From Candidatus Magasanikbacteria bacterium CG_4_10_14_0_2_um_filter_41_10 (GTDB taxonomy: Bacteria; Patescibacteriota; Patescibacteriia; Magasanikbacterales; UBA922): a stretch of DNA of 36,437 nucleotides. Below are positions 8,788-17,080 of this stretch, in pieces. Location: positions 1 to 36,437 of the forward strand of contig PFPJ01000064.1 of assembly GCA_002792995.1 (NCBI GenBank), given 5' to 3'. The notes below the pieces were generated by a model. It had not been told where the DNA came from. It saw only the letters and a program-made list of their open reading frames with translations, and did not search any database. The translations under genes were made by a program, and so were the position numbers. Each line of letters opens with the position of its first letter. Positions within the stretch are counted from its first letter, which is position 1.

Positions 8788-9786
8788 ATGAGTATCAACA
8801 AGCCCTTGTTAAGTATTTGTATCCCCACTTATTGTAGGGCTCCTTATTTGCAGGAATGTCTAGCTTCCCTTACGAAACAGTTTGAACAAAATTCTGCCTT
8901 GTTGAATATGGTTGAGATCGTTATTTCAGATAATGCGAGTACTGACAACACAACAGAAATTGTTTCGAATTTTCAAAAAAAATATAATAATATTAAATAC
9001 GTCCGTAATGACACAAATGTAGGCCCAGATGAAAATTATATACACTCAGTGTTAAAAGCAAATGGGACGTATGGTTGGCTTATGGGTGACGATGATTTTA
9101 TCGTACAGGGTGGCATTTCTTTTGTGGTAGATTTTTTACAACAGAATAGAGTGTCGGTCTTTACCTTTGATTCAAAACCATTTTTACATCTGGAAGATGC
9201 TACTCAAAGGAAAAATTGTAGTATAGATACTTCAGATATTTCTTTTTTTTCTTCACACGATGAATTTTTTCAAAAAGGGTATTGCGTAGGCATATTATGT
9301 ATGACTGTCTTTGATCGTGAGTTGTGGTTGAAAACTGACAGAACACAGTACAGTCCTGGGTGGTCATACTATGAAATTGAATTACAGATGATTGCTCAGT
9401 CTTCATTAAAGATGGCACATGCCTCTTATCCTCTTGTGATTGTCAGAGAAGATTGTGCATGGGTAAAAGATGGTATGGAACTTTTTACGTTTATCAATTC
9501 TAATAATGTAACGAAAAAGATGATGACCTTTGGATATGATACGGTAACACTCTCTGAGAGTTTGTTTAAAAACAGTAAACGTATAGTCATAATTTTGCTG
9601 AGGGCAAAGGGAAATGGATTGGACTGTAACGTGAAAAATTTGAAATATATTTATTCAAATGTGAGAGAAGCTGGATTTTTTTATTTGTGTTTAACTACAT
9701 TGGTCTATGTTATTCCGAATAGTGCAATTCGGGCAGTACGAGATATTAAAAAGTTTATTTTGAATAAAAAACATTTTGTTCTATGA
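8788..9786 (+). CDS. family 2 glycosyltransferase (possible dideoxyhexosyltransferase)
   Basis: This is a family 2 glycosyltransferase with a classical N-terminus: LLSICIPTYCRAPYLQECL, then VEIVISDNASTDNT (nucleotide-binding aspartate) and GWLMGDDDFI (DxD). At 332 residues it matches the length of the abequosyl/tyvelosyl transferases (RfbV/WbaV) of Salmonella. The combination of SDNASTD and a late DDD segment is typical of that subgroup, so a role in adding the dideoxyhexose is a reasonable inference rather than an assignment. The C-terminal third has a hydrophobic stretch (FYLCLTTLVYVIP), likely a membrane-associated helix. It overlaps the next gene by 4 bases. Confidence 0.82.
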   Translation: MSINKPLLSICIPTYCRAPYLQECLASLTKQFEQNSALLNMVEIVISDNASTDNTTEIVSNFQKKYNNIKYVRNDTNVGPDENYIHSVLKANGTYGWLMGDDDFIVQGGISFVVDFLQQNRVSVFTFDSKPFLHLEDATQRKNCSIDTSDISFFSSHDEFFQKGYCVGILCMTVFDRELWLKTDRTQYSPGWSYYEIELQMIAQSSLKMAHASYPLVIVREDCAWVKDGMELFTFINSNNVTKKMMTFGYDTVTLSESLFKNSKRIVIILLRAKGNGLDCNVKNLKYIYSNVREAGFFYLCLTTLVYVIPNSAIRAVRDIKKFILNKKHFVL

Positions 9787-10622
9787 AGAATAATAATATT
9801 ACTTTTGTACTGTTTACGTTGAATGAAGAAAAAAGGGTTTCGTATGCTATTCGAAACCTTATTTCTTATGGTGATGTCATGATTATGGATGCAGGAAGTA
9901 CGGATAACACAAAAAATATCGCAGAGCGTCTAGGTGCAAGATTTTTTTTGAGACCACCAAGCGACAATCTGCAGGTAGAAACACAACAAAATTTTGAATT
10001 CATTAAAAAAAATATAACGACAGATTGGGTGTATTGGGGATTTGTAGACAATTTAGTGCCAAAAAGTTTGCTTGAAAAAGTTGTGAATGTGATTCAAGAA
10101 GAAAAATATATTTACATTTTTGTGCCGCTATTTTCGTATTTGTATGGTATGACAGACGTGCCCATGTTAAAAAGTTTTAATCCAATGTTTTTCAGAAAGG
10201 ATGCCATTGATTTTACGGATAATGTAATGCACGGTATGGGGAAATTTTTGGGGAAAAAGAATCAAATTTTAAAATTACCAAGTTCTAAAAAATACGCTGT
10301 TCGTCATTTTAGTTTGTATGATGTGAATAAATTTGTGCGTAATCATTTGGGATATGCCAATGAAGAAGCTGTTGGAAAATTTGCAAGAGGAAAAAAATTT
10401 GCAGTTTGGCTTATGCTTGGTGCGATGATACGATATTTTATTCTGTATTATAAATATTCATTTAGGAATGGGGCAAAAGGTCTTATGACGGCGTTGCTCT
10501 ATGCACAATTTAGGCTGTTAGTTTATGTAAAATTGTATGAAATTGAACACAACATAAATTTAGATACTATTGAGGCATCATTTGTTGAAGCAAAGGAAAA
10601 GATTTTGAAGGAGTTTGAATAA
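9783..10622 (+). CDS. family 2 glycosyltransferase (WaaE-like)
   Basis: This is a family 2 glycosyltransferase of 279 residues. It opens with ITFVLFTLNEEKRVSYAI and the nucleotide-binding block MIMDAGSTDNTKNIAE. The acceptor or metal region is VYWGFVDNLVP, where the usual DxD is degenerate (V-D-N), so the metal site is uncertain. The NEE/DAGSTD combination resembles the LPS core glucosyltransferase WaaE group. The C-terminal part is basic and aromatic, probably membrane-peripheral. The ATG overlaps the preceding stop (ATGA), indicating translational coupling within the glycan operon. Confidence 0.78.
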   Translation: MKNNNITFVLFTLNEEKRVSYAIRNLISYGDVMIMDAGSTDNTKNIAERLGARFFLRPPSDNLQVETQQNFEFIKKNITTDWVYWGFVDNLVPKSLLEKVVNVIQEEKYIYIFVPLFSYLYGMTDVPMLKSFNPMFFRKDAIDFTDNVMHGMGKFLGKKNQILKLPSSKKYAVRHFSLYDVNKFVRNHLGYANEEAVGKFARGKKFAVWLMLGAMIRYFILYYKYSFRNGAKGLMTALLYAQFRLLVYVKLYEIEHNINLDTIEASFVEAKEKILKEFE

Positions 10623-10627
10623 TATCT

Positions 10628-11437
10628 ATGCTTACCATCATCACGTCAATATACAAATCAGAAACGTATCTAAAAAAATATACTGATCATCTTATGCGTG
10701 TTGGTGATGTTTTGTCACAACAACTAGATTTTGAGTGTATTGTGATAGCAAATGATCCATCACAAAAGGAAATTGATGCCTTTCATACGTTTCAAGGAAA
10801 AAAATGGTTTACCTTTATGCCCGTCCCTCGTGAACCATTGTATGCAACATGGAATCGTGGAATATCTATGGCAAAAGGAAATGTCATTGGTTTTTGGAAT
10901 GTAGATGACATAAGATATGCGGAGGCACTGCTTGATGGTGTGCATCTCATACAAAATGGAGCAGATCTTGTTTATTTTCCATTTACCATATCATGGTATG
11001 TAAATGTATTTGGAACAAGTTTCCTTGTAAAAAAGAAAGAGATTAAACCAGACCAGTTTGAGAGAGCAAAATTTGTGACGGGTATGCACTGTGGACCATT
11101 TTTTCTTTTTTCAAGAGACTTATATGAACGTGTGGGAGCGTTTGATGAACAATTTCGTATTGCCGGTGATTTTGATTGGTGTGTAAGAGCCGCTACCGTA
11201 TCTGAAAAATTTCGTCTATCTTCTATGCACGCAGGAATATTTCGAGTTGATGGAGGAGGCTTAAGTGCAGGGGGAAAACGTCGGTTACAGTTAGAAAATA
11301 GTGTTGTCTTTAAAAGACACGCAATTCCTATTGATGTGGGAGGTTTGACAGATGCTGAAATAAGCTCCTTTAATGAAAAAAAAATGTTATATAAAGGCAA
11401 ATATATTGATGTATTTCCTTTTGACAAAGTTGCTTAA
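10628..11437 (+). CDS. family 2-like glycosyltransferase
   Basis: This is a GT-A type glycosyltransferase of 269 residues. The start MLTIITSIYKSETYLKKY, the block PLYATWNRGISMAKGNVIGFWNVDD (cited in part) and the acceptor-side segment RIAGDFDWCVRAA are typical of family 2 enzymes. NVDD supplies the DxD-like acidic pair. It lies 5 bases after the previous gene and has no Shine-Dalgarno motif. Donor and acceptor cannot be inferred beyond membership of this surface polysaccharide locus. Confidence 0.75.
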   Translation: MLTIITSIYKSETYLKKYTDHLMRVGDVLSQQLDFECIVIANDPSQKEIDAFHTFQGKKWFTFMPVPREPLYATWNRGISMAKGNVIGFWNVDDIRYAEALLDGVHLIQNGADLVYFPFTISWYVNVFGTSFLVKKKEIKPDQFERAKFVTGMHCGPFFLFSRDLYERVGAFDEQFRIAGDFDWCVRAATVSEKFRLSSMHAGIFRVDGGGLSAGGKRRLQLENSVVFKRHAIPIDVGGLTDAEISSFNEKKMLYKGKYIDVFPFDKVA

Positions 11438-11475
11438 TATTGATAGGCTTGATTATATTTTATGAGTTTACCTCT

Positions 11476-12462
11476 ATGATAGAAGAATCAAATAATAAAA
11501 AAACAGCCCTCGTGTGTGGTGCTGGGGGTTTTATCGGTGGACATTTGGTAAAAAGGCTCAAAAAAGAAGGTTTTTGGGTAAGAGGAGTGGACATTAAAGA
11601 GCATGAATTTTCAAAAACAGAGGCTGATGAATTTGTTGTCGGTGACTTACGTGATCCTAGAGTTGTTGAAAAAGTGATTGATATGCCTTTTGATGAAGTC
11701 TACCAATTGGCAGCGGATATGGGGGGAGCAGGATATGTGTTTAGTGGTAAACATGATGCAGATGTCATGCATAATTCAGCATTATGTAATTTGAATGTAA
11801 TGCATTATGGACAAATAGCGGGCGTAAAAAAAATATTCTATTCTTCATCTGCATGTATTTATCCAGAATATAACCAGATGGATCCAAATAATCCAACATG
11901 TTCTGAGGACTCAGCGTATCCTGCCGCACCTGATAGTGAATATGGGTGGGAAAAGCTATTTAGTGAAAGGATGTTTTTTTCCTATCACAGAAATTATAAT
12001 GTCGATGTCCGTGTTGCGAGATTTCATAATATTTTTGGACCAGAAGGTACCTGGAATAATGGAAAGGAAAAGGCTCCTGCAGCTATGTGTCGGAAGGTCT
12101 CGGAAGCCTCTGACGGAGATGCCATTGAAGTCTGGGGTGATGGAGAACAAACAAGATCTTTCTTATATATCGATGAATGTCTTGATGCTGTGCGAAGATT
12201 TATGGATTCTGACTTCATAGGACCCTTGAATATTGGATCTCGAGAAATGATTTCCATAAATGGATTGGTAGACATGGTTATGAATATCGCGGGGAAGCAA
12301 TTGCCTATTACACATATTGATGGACCTTTGGGAGTTCGTGGAAGAACGTCTGACAATACGTTAATAAAAGAAAAATTACATTGGGAACCAACGGAGTCTC
12401 TTAGAAGTGGGATGGAAAAAACGTACCATTGGATTGATGAACAAGTTAAAAAGAATAAATAA
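11476..12462 (+). CDS. GDP-mannose 3,5-epimerase-like SDR
   Basis: This extended SDR should convert GDP-D-mannose to GDP-L-galactose. The blocks ADMGGAGYVFS, SSACIYPEYNQM, FHNIFGPEGTWNNGKEKAPAA, VWGDGEQTRSF, GVRGRTSDNTLIKEKL and YHWIDEQVKK closely follow plant GDP-mannose 3,5-epimerases as I recall them. The catalytic cysteine in SACIYPE and the YxxxK pair in YGWEK are both present. The open frame extends to a TTG at 11440, but the ATG at 11476 gives the normal N-terminus, about 19 residues before the Rossmann motif CGAGGFIGG. The product is 328 residues. It sits among glycosyltransferases, and a family 11 transferase two genes downstream could use the L-galactose donor. Confidence 0.88.
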   Translation: MIEESNNKKTALVCGAGGFIGGHLVKRLKKEGFWVRGVDIKEHEFSKTEADEFVVGDLRDPRVVEKVIDMPFDEVYQLAADMGGAGYVFSGKHDADVMHNSALCNLNVMHYGQIAGVKKIFYSSSACIYPEYNQMDPNNPTCSEDSAYPAAPDSEYGWEKLFSERMFFSYHRNYNVDVRVARFHNIFGPEGTWNNGKEKAPAAMCRKVSEASDGDAIEVWGDGEQTRSFLYIDECLDAVRRFMDSDFIGPLNIGSREMISINGLVDMVMNIAGKQLPITHIDGPLGVRGRTSDNTLIKEKLHWEPTESLRSGMEKTYHWIDEQVKKNK

Positions 12463-12472
12463 TTGAGATTTT

Positions 12473-13405
12473 ATGAGGCTTGTTATTTTGGACAAATCTC
12501 CTAGATTTGAATTATGTTCACGCGAAAAGTGTAAACGAATTGGTCGTTTAATATTCAGAAAAATTAGAGGCCCCCAATCGCTTATACAAAGTTTACTTCT
12601 TGGTTTAGATGATCTTAGATACGAATATATATATAATCCTAAATACGATCAAATAAGGAAGGACGATGTTGTCTATGTGACAGGAAGTATGAGTGCATTG
12701 AAATTTGCATTAGAATTAAAACGTGAAGGGAAAATAAAAAAATTAATTGCAGGTCCTACTTTGGTTGTTACGCCCGATGAACATGGAGGAATCATAAAAG
12801 ATAAAAATATTGACATATATTTGGTTCCATCTGCGTGGACAAAAGATTTTTATGCATCATTTGGTGATGAAGAACTAAATAGGAAGTTGCAAATCTGTCC
12901 GACTGGTGTTTCTTTGCCCGACAAATTGAGTAAAAAACGTGATTCCTTTTGTCTGATTTATAATAAAATTTCAGATACTGAGATACTCGAGAATGTAACG
13001 CAATATTTAAAAAAAGTAAATATTCCAGTTCAGATGCTTACGTACGGAAAATACAAGAAAAAAAATTATTTTTCTTCTTTAAAAAAAGCATCCTTCATGA
13101 TTTATTTCTCAGAAATTGAAAGTCAGGGAATTGCGTTATTAGAGGCCTGGGCACACGATATTCCTACGTTAGTGTGGAATAATGATAGATACACCTTTGC
13201 AAAAATACATAAAACAGTTTCAGGGCCAATTTCAGCACCCTATTTAACTGATGCGTGTGGAGTTTTTTTTAAAAAAAATGACATAAAAGAAAAGTTTGAG
13301 TATGTTATCGGAAATTTGAATACTTTCCATCCACGTTTATTTGTTGAACATAATTTTACCAATAAAATATGTGCTCAAAATTTTTTAGATATAATTACTA
13401 AATAA
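12473..13405 (+). CDS. GT-B glycosyltransferase (family 4-like), short
   Basis: This 310-residue protein looks like a GT-B glycosyltransferase with a reduced N-terminal domain. The C-terminal nucleotide-sugar domain has SEIESQGIALLEAWAHDIPTLVW in part, which is the family 4 E-x7-E motif region. Earlier blocks DIYLVPSAWTKDFY and ICPTGVSLP correspond to the inter-domain region where these enzymes usually read SxxxK and PNGVD. Typical family 4 enzymes are 350-400 residues, so this is on the short side, but both domains are recognisable and the frame is intact. Its codons are notably A/T-rich. It lies 10 bases downstream of the epimerase and 2 bases upstream of the methyltransferase. Confidence 0.7.
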   Translation: MRLVILDKSPRFELCSREKCKRIGRLIFRKIRGPQSLIQSLLLGLDDLRYEYIYNPKYDQIRKDDVVYVTGSMSALKFALELKREGKIKKLIAGPTLVVTPDEHGGIIKDKNIDIYLVPSAWTKDFYASFGDEELNRKLQICPTGVSLPDKLSKKRDSFCLIYNKISDTEILENVTQYLKKVNIPVQMLTYGKYKKKNYFSSLKKASFMIYFSEIESQGIALLEAWAHDIPTLVWNNDRYTFAKIHKTVSGPISAPYLTDACGVFFKKNDIKEKFEYVIGNLNTFHPRLFVEHNFTNKICAQNFLDIITK

Positions 13406-13407
13406 GT

Positions 13408-14337
13408 ATGTTGAATCAGCAAGAACGTGAACAATTGAAAACAAAGATTTTGAAAAATAATGAGTTGTATGTGTTGCAATATAGCCGGTTGCGCCGCTTG
13501 CTTAAGGATCCTTTCCGAACCTCTCTATTTTATTGTATAGCTCTTTTTGCAAGAATTCATCCGTACAAGATACATGCTCGGACATTGTGGAACGATACCA
13601 TGACTTATTTTCTTCCAGAAGGACAAGCTATCTATTATTATGGTTTTTTTGAAGCAAACTTGACCAATTTTTTAATTAATTTTTTACAAGAAGGAGATAC
13701 ATTTGTGGATATTGGGGCTCATGTAGGATATTACAGTGTACTTTCATCTCGCCTTGTCGGAGACAGTGGTCATGTCCACAGCTTTGAACCAACACCAAGA
13801 ACATTTATATCACTGGAAGAAAATACACGTCATCTTCACAATGTTAGTATAAACAATGTCGCCTTATTAAATGAAGAAAAAGAAATTGAATTTATTGATT
13901 ATGGTCCTAAAAATAGTGCGTTCAATGGATTTAAAAGACGTATTTCAGAAGAAATGAATTTTTTAAAAAAAGATGATTCTGCAATAAAAGTGAAAGCAAT
14001 CGCATTGGACTCCTATTGTCGTAAAAATAATTTACAACCAACATTTATTAAGATAGATGCAGAAGGTGCTGAAAGTTTAATATTATCAGGCATGACATAT
14101 GTCATGAGTGAATTGCGACCAATTATTAGCATTGAAGTCGCAGGAGGAGAAGAATGGAAAGCAAATTGTAAAAACTCGATAGAGATGTTACTTTCTCATG
14201 ATTTTGTAGCATATGAAAGCACGCTTGTCGGAGGTCTTAAGAAGCATGTCCAACAAGTACAGTATAAGTATGACAACTTGATATGTATTCCAAAAGAAAA
14301 AGAAGAAGAAGTTGTAACTCGCATGTTGAAATATTAA
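13408..14337 (+). CDS. FkbM family SAM-dependent methyltransferase
   Basis: The SAM-binding motif FVDIGAHVGYYS lies near residues 98-110. The downstream HSFEPTPRTF acidic loop and the FIKIDAEGAES block near residue 212 are characteristic of FkbM-type O-methyltransferases. In polysaccharide loci these enzymes usually methylate a sugar hydroxyl of the glycan. The protein has about 95 residues before the catalytic domain and is 309 residues long, a normal size for the family. It lies between two glycosyltransferases, with gaps of 2 and 6 bases, so it is surely part of the same operon. Confidence 0.88.
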   Translation: MLNQQEREQLKTKILKNNELYVLQYSRLRRLLKDPFRTSLFYCIALFARIHPYKIHARTLWNDTMTYFLPEGQAIYYYGFFEANLTNFLINFLQEGDTFVDIGAHVGYYSVLSSRLVGDSGHVHSFEPTPRTFISLEENTRHLHNVSINNVALLNEEKEIEFIDYGPKNSAFNGFKRRISEEMNFLKKDDSAIKVKAIALDSYCRKNNLQPTFIKIDAEGAESLILSGMTYVMSELRPIISIEVAGGEEWKANCKNSIEMLLSHDFVAYESTLVGGLKKHVQQVQYKYDNLICIPKEKEEEVVTRMLKY

Positions 14338-14343
14338 ACGTAT

Positions 14344-15198
14344 ATGATAATTGTAAAGTTGAGTGCAGGATTGGGAAATCAAATGTTTCAGTATGCACTT
14401 GGAAGACGATTGTCGCTTGATTGGGGAGATGAATTGCTATTTGATTCTTCGTGGTTTTATTCTACGCGTGAAGGGGAAACACCTCGAGAGTTGGAATTAC
14501 ACAAATTCCATCTTCTCCTTCCTGAAGCACATCCTGCAGATATTGAGAAAGCAAAGCCATGTACGTTTATAAAAATAGTGAAAAAGGTTAAGGCACGTTT
14601 AGATAAAAATGTGTTTTACAGATTTAACAAAACATTGTTGAAAAAAAGAAAATATGTTTATTTGGATGGTTACTTTCAAAGTTATAAATATTTTGAATCA
14701 ATTAGAGAGACACTTCTCACTGATTTCATATTAACCGATGGATATTCTGACGATGCATATACAACAAAGCAAGAGATTGAAAGAGTTGGAGAATCCGTGT
14801 CTATTCATATTCGACGAGGTGATTTTGCGTCTACCTGTAAAACTTGGAATGGTCTTTGTTCCATTGACTATTATCAGAAGGCTCTCGCTACGATACAAAA
14901 AACACATCCTCTTGTTACAGTATTTATTTTTTCTGACGATATAAAATGGGCAAAGGAGAATTTATATTTCGATGCTGTTCCTATGGTTTTTGTATCACGC
15001 CCTAGTTTGAGTGCTACTGAAGAATTATCCTTGATGAGTTTATGTAAACATCAAATTATTGCGAATAGTACGTTTAGTTGGTGGGCTGCGTGGTTAAATA
15101 AAAATGTGGAAAAGATTGTTGTAGCGCCAAGTCGTTGGCTTGTGGTTTCAAACATTGACACCGTAGATCTTTTACCACCTAATTGGATACAAATATAA
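14344..15198 (+). CDS. family 11 glycosyltransferase (alpha-1,2-fucosyltransferase-like)
   Basis: This is a family 11 glycosyltransferase of 284 residues. It has the N-terminal motif GLGNQMFQYALGRRL, the donor-binding motif IHIRRGDF (HxRRxD) and the C-terminal NSTFSWWAAWLN motif, all hallmarks of alpha-1,2-fucosyltransferases. Characterised members use GDP-L-fucose. No GDP-mannose 4,6-dehydratase or fucose synthase is in the window, but a GDP-mannose 3,5-epimerase is two genes upstream. GDP-L-galactose, the 6-hydroxy analogue of GDP-fucose, is therefore a possible donor; that is inference from context only. Confidence 0.9.
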   Translation: MIIVKLSAGLGNQMFQYALGRRLSLDWGDELLFDSSWFYSTREGETPRELELHKFHLLLPEAHPADIEKAKPCTFIKIVKKVKARLDKNVFYRFNKTLLKKRKYVYLDGYFQSYKYFESIRETLLTDFILTDGYSDDAYTTKQEIERVGESVSIHIRRGDFASTCKTWNGLCSIDYYQKALATIQKTHPLVTVFIFSDDIKWAKENLYFDAVPMVFVSRPSLSATEELSLMSLCKHQIIANSTFSWWAAWLNKNVEKIVVAPSRWLVVSNIDTVDLLPPNWIQI

Positions 15199-15222
15199 CA
15201 TGTTTGTATTATTCCTTATTTT

Positions 15223-15981
15223 GTGAAAGTTAGCATTTGTGTAATTACGTATAATAGAGAAAAATTTATTGCAGAAGCAATAGACAGTATTTTGTTTCAA
15301 ACATTTCAGAATTGGGAACTTGTGATTGTTGATGATGGCTCACAGGACGATACTGAACAGATTGTGAAAACGTATAAAGATCCTCGTATTAGCTATGTAC
15401 GAAATGATACAAATCAAGGAATTGTTGCCTCACGAAATACGGCGTTGGCGCAGGCTACTGGGGAATATATTGCTGTACTGGATAGTGATGATATATGGAA
15501 TGACCCTACAAAACTTGCCACACAAGTTGCATTTCTTGACTCACATGCGGAGTATGCACTCGTAGGATGCGCTAATATTCAAATCATTGATGGGCAGGGA
15601 ACCGTGGTCAGCGACATGTTTCAGCCAGTGGAGGATTCTGAAATCAGAAAGCACATGTTATATAAAAATCCGTTTACTCACTCAAGCATCCTTTTTCGTA
15701 GAAGTGTTATATCAGAAATGGGATCATACCATGATTATGCTGTTGGAGAAGATTATGAATTGTGTTTACGCATCGGTATGAAATACAAGATGAAAAATAT
15801 AGCGGATCTTTCTATGCAATATCGAAAGCATAGTGGAAATATCTCTGTACAAAAAAGAATGCAAGCCCTTCGATTGAATATTGCAATCATACGCACATAC
15901 AAAGAAGCCTATCCACGATTTTTTATGTCAATCTTTCGAAGATATATTCGTTTTGTTATTGGTCTGTGCGTGTTGTCATAA
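15223..15981 (+). CDS. family 2 glycosyltransferase
   Basis: This is a family 2 glycosyltransferase of 252 residues. It has the classical blocks VSICVITYNREKFIAEAI, LVIVDDGSQDDT and IAVLDSDDIW (DxD), and the acceptor-side GEDYELCLRIG. The start is a GTG at 15223; no in-frame ATG gives a sensible N-terminus, because the upstream ATG near 15200 is out of frame. A 24-base gap separates it from the family 11 transferase. It is followed by a 1-base gap to a family 4 transferase. The C-terminal end (RYIRFVIGLCVLS) is hydrophobic and may touch the membrane. Confidence 0.85.
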   Translation: MKVSICVITYNREKFIAEAIDSILFQTFQNWELVIVDDGSQDDTEQIVKTYKDPRISYVRNDTNQGIVASRNTALAQATGEYIAVLDSDDIWNDPTKLATQVAFLDSHAEYALVGCANIQIIDGQGTVVSDMFQPVEDSEIRKHMLYKNPFTHSSILFRRSVISEMGSYHDYAVGEDYELCLRIGMKYKMKNIADLSMQYRKHSGNISVQKRMQALRLNIAIIRTYKEAYPRFFMSIFRRYIRFVIGLCVLS

Positions 15982-15982
15982 T

Positions 15983-17068
15983 ATGAACATTCTTTATCTC
16001 ATTACAAAATCAGAAGCAGGCGGGGCTCAAACGCATGTATATCAATTGTGTCAGGCGTTTCGAGACACACATACTCTCACTGTCGTCGCAAACCCTGGAG
16101 GATGGTTGGAGGAAGAATGCAAAAAATTGCACGTATCTTTTATCCCGAACACGTATTTTTCAAATAATCTCAATCCTTTGCGTGTATTGAAATCTTTTTT
16201 TACGATAAAAAAAATTATACATGAGGTGAAACCAGACATTGTTCATTGTCATAGCTCAGTGGCTGGTTTTTTGGGTCGTCTTGCCGTCAGAAAAAAGATT
16301 CCCACTGTCTATACTGCGCATGGATGGGGATTTAATATTGGTGTAGGTGCTCTTCAAAAATGGGTGGCTATTGTTTCAGAAAAAATTGTAGCAAACTATA
16401 CTGACAAAATTATTTGTGTTTCAGAATTTGTTAAAGAATTGGGTGTGCAGTACCGGATTACCTCGCCTGATGCCTTTGTCGTTATTTATAATGGTGTGGA
16501 ACTCCAACCTCGAATAAAAAACGAACATCATGATGTTCGTATTACATGTGTAGGACGATTGGCTCCTCCAAAAAGACCATTGGTATTACTCGAGGCGATA
16601 TCCTTATTCACACCAGAAATGCAACGAGACCTATATACACGCGTTGTGGGCAAGGGGCCCCAGATGGACCAGCTTGTAACATACATCACGTCAAAAAAAA
16701 TCCAGCATATTGAACTGATGGGAAGCTTGTCTCGAGAGAGGATATTTGATATTCTTCATAACTCAGATATCTTTGTGTTCCTTTCTGACTGGGAAGGATT
16801 TCCTATTTCTATTCTAGAGGCCATGAGCTGTGGATTGCCCATTGTGAGTTCTAATGTTGGCGGTATACGAGAAATGGTGGATGATAAAAATGGTATTTTA
16901 TTGGCACAAACTACTCCTGAGTTGGTGGCAGCAAGTCTAGAGCGCCTCGTAACTGATAGAAAGACACGCAAATACATGGGAGAGATGTCATCTCAGATTG
17001 TCAAAGAACGATTTACGGTAGAGCATATGGTGCATCAGATACAACAGGTATATGATGATCTTGTTTGA
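15983..17068 (+). CDS. family 4 glycosyltransferase
   Basis: This is a GT-B retaining glycosyltransferase of family 4. It has the N-terminal SEAGGAQTHVYQL loop, VYTAHGWGFN, the inter-domain VIYNGVEL, CVGRLAPPKRP and the donor-site segment EGFPISILEAMSCGLPIV, with the E-x7-E glutamates near residues 271 and 279. The open frame extends back to 15881 inside the previous gene. The ATG at 15983 is the natural start because it gives MNILYLITKSEAGG, a standard family 4 N-terminus, and yields 361 residues. A perfect 20-base palindrome (16521-16540) lies between the two domains. It follows the previous gene after 1 base. Confidence 0.88.
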   Translation: MNILYLITKSEAGGAQTHVYQLCQAFRDTHTLTVVANPGGWLEEECKKLHVSFIPNTYFSNNLNPLRVLKSFFTIKKIIHEVKPDIVHCHSSVAGFLGRLAVRKKIPTVYTAHGWGFNIGVGALQKWVAIVSEKIVANYTDKIICVSEFVKELGVQYRITSPDAFVVIYNGVELQPRIKNEHHDVRITCVGRLAPPKRPLVLLEAISLFTPEMQRDLYTRVVGKGPQMDQLVTYITSKKIQHIELMGSLSRERIFDILHNSDIFVFLSDWEGFPISILEAMSCGLPIVSSNVGGIREMVDDKNGILLAQTTPELVAASLERLVTDRKTRKYMGEMSSQIVKERFTVEHMVHQIQQVYDDLV

Positions 17069-17080
17069 TAAAAAGTATAT

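Noticed and set aside
16521..16540. Perfect 20-base palindrome ACGAACATCATGATGTTCGT inside a family 4 glycosyltransferase
   Set aside because: The encoded residues fit the normal link between the two domains, no second copy was seen and no regulatory context exists. Chance or a local hairpin is the simplest explanation.
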